Position numbers and translations under genes: made by a program. Below are positions 29,079-32,723 of a DNA stretch of 32,723 nucleotides, piece after piece. The DNA comes from an uncultured Pelagibacteraceae bacterium (GTDB taxonomy: Bacteria; Pseudomonadota; Alphaproteobacteria; Pelagibacterales; Pelagibacteraceae), in the NCBI GenBank assembly GCA_902522915.1, contig CABYXQ010000012.1, positions 1-32,723 of the forward strand. The letters are read 5' to 3'. Under the pieces are notes generated by a model, which did no database searches, was not told the DNA's origin, and worked only from the letters and a program-made list of their open reading frames with translations. Position 1 is the stretch's first letter, and each line of letters starts with the position of its first letter.

Positions 29079-29995
29079 TGGGAATTTTTGAAAAATTTAA
29101 ATCAGGTTTTAAAAAAAGTGCCTCAGCTTTTACAACGGGTTTAAGAGATATAGTTGTAAAAAAAGAGATTGATGACAAAACATTAGACAAAATTGAAGAT
29201 TATTTAATTCAATCAGATGTTGGCATTGTCTCGGCTTCAGAAATAAGAGAAATAATTTCTCAAACAAAAATTGATCCCAATAAAGATTTAACAGACGAAA
29301 TAAATAATATTTTAAAAAATTATATTATTTCAATAATGAAACCATTAGAAAATATTGAATTCTTCAAAAAAAAAGAAAAATTAAATGCAACATTAATTTC
29401 AGGTGTCAATGGTGTTGGAAAAACAACAACTATTGGAAAAATAAGTAAAATATTAAAAGGTAATGGAAATAAAGTAATGTTAGCTGCATCAGATACTTTC
29501 AGAGCGGCAGCTATAGAGCAACTAGAAAATTGGGCGAACAAAGTTGATGTTCAAATTACAAAATCATCTCAAGGCTCTGATCCTGCATCAGTTGCTTACA
29601 AGGCTATAGAAGAAGCATTAAATAATAATTTTAACCAAGTTTTAATTGATACAGCTGGAAGATTACAAAATAAAAAAAATTTGATGGAAGAATATAAAAA
29701 AATTGCAAACGTTACTAAAAAAATTGATCCTGATGCTCCACATGATGTTATTTTAGTTTTGGATGCAACTTCGGGTCAAAATGTAATTAATCAAGTTGAA
29801 GAATTTAATAAAATTATTCCGATAACTGGTCTTATTATGACAAAATTAGATGGTACAGCAAAAGGAGGTATTCTTTTAGCTGTTGCTAAAAAATATAAAC
29901 TACCAATTATTGCTCTTGGATTGGGTGAAAAAGAAGATGATTTGCAAATTTTTGAGGCCGAAAAATTCGCAGAGGCATTTACTCAAATTAATTAA
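29078..29995 (+). CDS. ftsY: Signal recognition particle receptor FtsY
   Basis: FtsY is the membrane-associated SRP receptor GTPase that pairs with Ffh. The 305 residues comprise a short basic N-terminal helix (MGIFEKFKSGFKKSASAF), which can act as a membrane contact, then the NG domain. There is no long acidic A domain like that in E. coli. G-domain motifs are ISGVNGVGKTTTIGKI (loop near 109-117), AASDTFRAAAIEQL, LIDTAGRLQNKKNLMEE, LVLDATSGQN and MTKLDGTAKGGI. It directly follows dapF. Its last eight bases overlap, convergently, with the small secreted-protein gene on the other strand, and I see no terminator hairpin between them. Confidence 0.96.
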   Translation: MGIFEKFKSGFKKSASAFTTGLRDIVVKKEIDDKTLDKIEDYLIQSDVGIVSASEIREIISQTKIDPNKDLTDEINNILKNYIISIMKPLENIEFFKKKEKLNATLISGVNGVGKTTTIGKISKILKGNGNKVMLAASDTFRAAAIEQLENWANKVDVQITKSSQGSDPASVAYKAIEEALNNNFNQVLIDTAGRLQNKKNLMEEYKKIANVTKKIDPDAPHDVILVLDATSGQNVINQVEEFNKIIPITGLIMTKLDGTAKGGILLAVAKKYKLPIIALGLGEKEDDLQIFEAEKFAEAFTQIN

Positions 29996-30551
29996 TTAAG
30001 GTACTGGAAATTAAAGGTTTATAAAAACTACATTTATAATTTTCTTTAAATTCATAATGTCCACAATTTTTAGCTATCGAAGAAATAATAAAATCAAATT
30101 TTCCATTTACCGGATAAAGCTCTAGTTTTTTCTCAATAATATCAAATTTAAAGTTGGCTTTTAAACTTTTTACAGCACTGATCATCACTAAAGTTTTATT
30201 ATCTTTTAAAAGATAATATGCAAAGTCATCTGGGAAAACTGGAAAATCATACTCTTGCAAAAAATATTTTGCTGTTTTAGGAAACCATTCATAGGAGATC
30301 AGTGGCAAAGACTCTTTTGTTCTGTAGTTGTAAATATAAAGATCCTTTGGAAAATCATTAATATAATTTGAATTTTCTCCTCGAGCTAAGACAGCTTTTT
30401 CACGGGGTTTAAAATATAATGCGAAATTTTCATCGTGCGAATTCATTTGATCAATATGAAAAAGGCTATTTACGGATGCTAAATTTTCTTTGGCGTTTGA
30501 TAAATTATTTAAAAAAAAAAGGACAATAAAAAATAATAAAAAAATTTTCAT
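29988..30551 (-). CDS. Predicted secreted protein of unknown function
   Basis: This is a 187-residue protein I do not recognise. It begins with a clear signal peptide: a lysine, a hydrophobic stretch (IFLLFFIVLFFLNN) and a likely cleavage after SNA near residue 20. The mature part is rich in Tyr, Phe, Lys and Asp, with segments such as PKDLYIYNYRTKESLPLISY and FPVFPDDFAYYLLKD. It has only two cysteines, both near the C-terminus (KNCGHYEFKENYKC), which could form a disulfide in the periplasm. There is no lipobox cysteine and no transmembrane segment beyond the leader. It overlaps ftsY convergently by eight bases and lies 48 bases downstream of the hydrolase gene. Probably a real gene, given the leader and length. 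Confidence 0.75.
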   Translation of the reverse strand: MKIFLLFFIVLFFLNNLSNAKENLASVNSLFHIDQMNSHDENFALYFKPREKAVLARGENSNYINDFPKDLYIYNYRTKESLPLISYEWFPKTAKYFLQEYDFPVFPDDFAYYLLKDNKTLVMISAVKSLKANFKFDIIEKKLELYPVNGKFDFIISSIAKNCGHYEFKENYKCSFYKPLISSTLIN

Positions 30552-30599
30552 AAATTATCCTAAAAATAAAATTTGAATTATCTTTGTTTAGATTGTGGC

Positions 30600-31418
30600 T
30601 TAATTTAAACTATCAATAAACGATTTAAGTGCTAATACAAGCTTATCGTCATATTCCATCATATGGTCGTCATATTTTGTAAAATATGAATATTTAGGTT
30701 CACTTGCTAAATTAAAAATTTTTTTACCCATCCAAAATGGAACTATTTGGTCAACCTCACCATGCATTACTAATACTGGAATATTAATATTTTTAATTTT
30801 TTCATTATTTTCATACTTATCTTTTAAAATTAAACCTACTGGAATATATGGATAAAAATTTTTCGCAGCCTCTATCATTGATGTAAAGGGCGTTTCTAAA
30901 ATTAATCCTGCAAAATTTTTATTCTGAGTAATTTCAGTAGCAATGCCGGTTCCTAATGACTCTCCATAAATAATTATATCTTCTTCTTTAAGACCTTTTT
31001 CTTTAAGCCAGTTTATTGCACTAGCACCATCTGTATAAAGACCCTCCTCACTTGGTCTTCCTTTGTTTCCGCTAAACCCTCTCCATGCAATAATTAAAAA
31101 ATTAACATTCATGTCTTTAAAATGATTTAATTTATGGATTCTGTTTTCAAGTGTCCCTGCATTTCCGTGAAAATAAACTATTGTTTTATAACTTTTTAAA
31201 TTTTTATTATGAAACCAGCCTAAAAGATTAATATTATCTGTTGTTTTGATAGTAACTTTTTCAATGTTAACTTCTAAATTATCTCCAGAATAATTATTCT
31301 CATCAGGATGATACATTAAATTTCTTTGAAAAAAGAATAAGAAAATTAATATAATTAAGTAAATTGCAATAATACCAAAAAATAATTCCAAAAGAAAATT
31401 CCTACGTTTTATTTTCAT
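30600..31418 (-). CDS. Membrane-anchored alpha/beta hydrolase (BEM46/ABHD13-like)
   Basis: This 272-residue protein has an N-terminal basic stretch and one membrane segment (about residues 10-30), then an alpha/beta-hydrolase domain. The oxyanion-hole motif is VYFHGNAGT. The nucleophile is S154 in YGESLGTGIA, followed by the acid in MHGEVDQIVP and the catalytic histidine in YDDHMMEYD. The GNAGT and RGFSGNKGRPSE segments resemble the BEM46/ABHD13-like group, whose bacterial members have mostly unknown substrates. The membrane anchor suggests an active domain on the periplasmic face or at the membrane surface. The start overlaps the end of the MFS gene by 17 bases, so the two are probably co-expressed. 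Confidence 0.85.
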   Translation of the reverse strand: MKIKRRNFLLELFFGIIAIYLIILIFLFFFQRNLMYHPDENNYSGDNLEVNIEKVTIKTTDNINLLGWFHNKNLKSYKTIVYFHGNAGTLENRIHKLNHFKDMNVNFLIIAWRGFSGNKGRPSEEGLYTDGASAINWLKEKGLKEEDIIIYGESLGTGIATEITQNKNFAGLILETPFTSMIEAAKNFYPYIPVGLILKDKYENNEKIKNINIPVLVMHGEVDQIVPFWMGKKIFNLASEPKYSYFTKYDDHMMEYDDKLVLALKSFIDSLN

Positions 31419-32640
31419 ATTTTTTTCTATTTAGTATTAAAAAAAATATATAAGAAATAATACTTAAGATTAAGAAAACTGAAAAAGCTGATTTAAACGC
31501 AAATATTTCTGAGTGACCCATAGCTTTAACAATATCTATCACTAAGCCCATTAGCCATTGCATTATGAATGTTCCAGCGAATATTAATAAATTGAATGAA
31601 GTTAGTGCTTTACCAGCAGAATAACCTGAAAAAGAAAGGCCCACAGCTGGCTGTGTAACTGATAAAGAAATTGAAGTTAAAATAAATAAGGTTATGTAAA
31701 AAGCCCCAGCTTTTGGACCTAATAATATTATCACTAACATTACAGAAAAACTAATTGGCAAACCTAATTTAAGTATTCTTTTAGCACTAAACCCTATACC
31801 TGAAATTTTTGGTAAAAAATAACCCCACAAAAAAAAGGACACCAACATAGTTACATTGATCCAAAATAATCCTGTAGCGCTCTGAAGTGGTGTATAGCCA
31901 ACGACTCTAGTCATCCATGGGCCTGCCCATAAAGTTTGTATAGCCATTAAGCCCCCATAATTGAATAAACCCATTGGAATTACACTTATAAAAAATCTAT
32001 TTTTCCATACTTCTGATAAAGTTCCGGTATTACCTGACTCTTCTGACTCTTTATTTTTAGTTAAATTCCATTTTGGAATGAAAACTAACATTAAAAAAAT
32101 ACTAATTAAAATTAAGATAGCAATACCACCAAATATCCATCTCCATCCAAAACTAGGCAATAAAAGTTGTACAGGCAGTGTTGATGACAAAAAACCTAAT
32201 GATGCAATCATTAGCATCCATGAGTTTGCTCTTTGTTGTTGGTTTTCTGCGTACCATATTCTGTAACCAGTTAATGGAGCCATTAAACAAGCACTTACAC
32301 CAACGCCGATTAGAATTCGTGAAACTAACAATCCTGAAAAACTTTCAGCTAAAGCAAATGACACAGTTCCTACTAATGCGATTAATAAAAAAGATGAGAC
32401 AATTTTTTTTGGGCCATATTTATCTAACAAATATCCAAGTGGTATTTGCATACAAGCAAAACCTAAAAAATAACCTCCAGCTAATAAACCTAAATCAGCT
32501 GCTAATAAATTAAATTCTGAGGTTAATACTGGGGAAAGTGTTGCGGTAATTGCACGTAATAAACATGATAAAAAATAACCAAATGCAAATACAAAAAAAA
32601 CAGCAATAGCCTGTCTTTTAGGAAGAATATAATTTTCCAT
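31402..32640 (-). CDS. Major facilitator superfamily transporter
   Basis: This is a 412-residue integral membrane protein with about 12 hydrophobic segments. The loop between helices 2 and 3 carries the MFS signature form GYLLDKYGPKKIV. SRILIGVGVSACLMAPLTGY gives the helix 4-5 region, and a charged central loop (WNLTKNKESEESGNTG) separates the two six-helix halves. The substrate cannot be named. It lies three bases from the tail of another minus-strand gene and overlaps the hydrolase gene by 17 bases. That places transporter, hydrolase and perhaps the upstream gene in one operon. Confidence 0.88.
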   Translation of the reverse strand: MENYILPKRQAIAVFFVFAFGYFLSCLLRAITATLSPVLTSEFNLLAADLGLLAGGYFLGFACMQIPLGYLLDKYGPKKIVSSFLLIALVGTVSFALAESFSGLLVSRILIGVGVSACLMAPLTGYRIWYAENQQQRANSWMLMIASLGFLSSTLPVQLLLPSFGWRWIFGGIAILILISIFLMLVFIPKWNLTKNKESEESGNTGTLSEVWKNRFFISVIPMGLFNYGGLMAIQTLWAGPWMTRVVGYTPLQSATGLFWINVTMLVSFFLWGYFLPKISGIGFSAKRILKLGLPISFSVMLVIILLGPKAGAFYITLFILTSISLSVTQPAVGLSFSGYSAGKALTSFNLLIFAGTFIMQWLMGLVIDIVKAMGHSEIFAFKSAFSVFLILSIISYIFFLILNRKKYENKT

Positions 32641-32643
32641 TAA

Positions 32644-32723
32644 TTAAAAATTTAAAGATATATCTCTATGAACTGAGTTACATCTTGCAACAAATTTAGC
32701 CTGATCCTTAGTTAATCTTGATT
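32644..32723 (-). CDS. C-terminal end of an unidentified protein (cut by window edge)
   Basis: Reading the reverse complement from the window edge gives 25 codons, SRLTKDQAKFVARCNSVHRD followed by ISLNF, and then a TAA at 32644-32646. The other two minus-strand frames hit a stop within five codons, so this is the only open one. It ends three bases before the MFS start, as expected for an upstream operon gene. The fragment is too short to identify. Confidence 0.55.
   Translation of the reverse strand, partial: SRLTKDQAKFVARCNSVHRDISLNF

Overview
The window is a very AT-rich, gene-dense bacterial chromosome segment with almost no intergenic space. It most likely comes from a SAR11-clade alphaproteobacterium (Candidatus Pelagibacter or a close relative). 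The basis for this is the combination of streamlined spacing, low GC, a 369-residue DMSP demethylase (DmdA) that closely resembles the P. ubique protein as I remember it, and the gene order around it. There is no sign of phage, insertion sequences, CRISPR, rRNA or tRNA. It reads as core chromosome rather than an accessory island.

Layout: positions 1-28092 form one long run of genes all on the minus strand. In transcription order these are ffh, rpsP, trmD, rplS, leuC, leuD, leuB, dmdC, dmdB (broken by a frameshift), dmdA, asd, sdhC, sdhD, sdhA, sdhB, mmsA, mdh, sucC, sucD, sucA, sucB, lpd, priA, atpH, and atpA (cut by the window edge). Most neighbours are separated by 0-40 bases or overlap slightly. 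The largest gap in this run is 108 bases, between priA and atpH. A 161-base intergenic region (28093-28253) with several strong inverted repeats separates this run from dapF and ftsY on the plus strand. ftsY ends in a short convergent overlap with a small secreted-protein gene, followed by an alpha/beta hydrolase, an MFS transporter and the tail of one more gene, all on the minus strand.

How the genes fit together: sdhCDAB, mdh, sucCD and sucAB-lpd encode the TCA half-cycle from 2-oxoglutarate to oxaloacetate, and atpHA belongs to the ATP synthase. dmdA, dmdB and dmdC encode demethylation of the algal osmolyte DMSP, activation of the product to its CoA ester and the first dehydrogenation. This route supplies reduced sulfur and carbon to SAR11. 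leuBCD, asd and dapF are amino-acid and cell-wall precursor genes. ffh and ftsY are the two SRP GTPases, and rpsP, trmD and rplS are translation genes.

Points that most deserve a second look are: (1) a one-base frameshift in an A8 run that splits dmdB between otherwise intact dmdC and dmdA; (2) the structured ffh-dapF intergenic region, which has mutually exclusive hairpins and no RNA family I can identify; (3) an SdhD with no histidine at all, so the usual heme ligand is missing; (4) near-identical repetitive acidic tails on ribosomal proteins S16 and L19; and (5) the absence of rimM from the rpsP-trmD-rplS operon.
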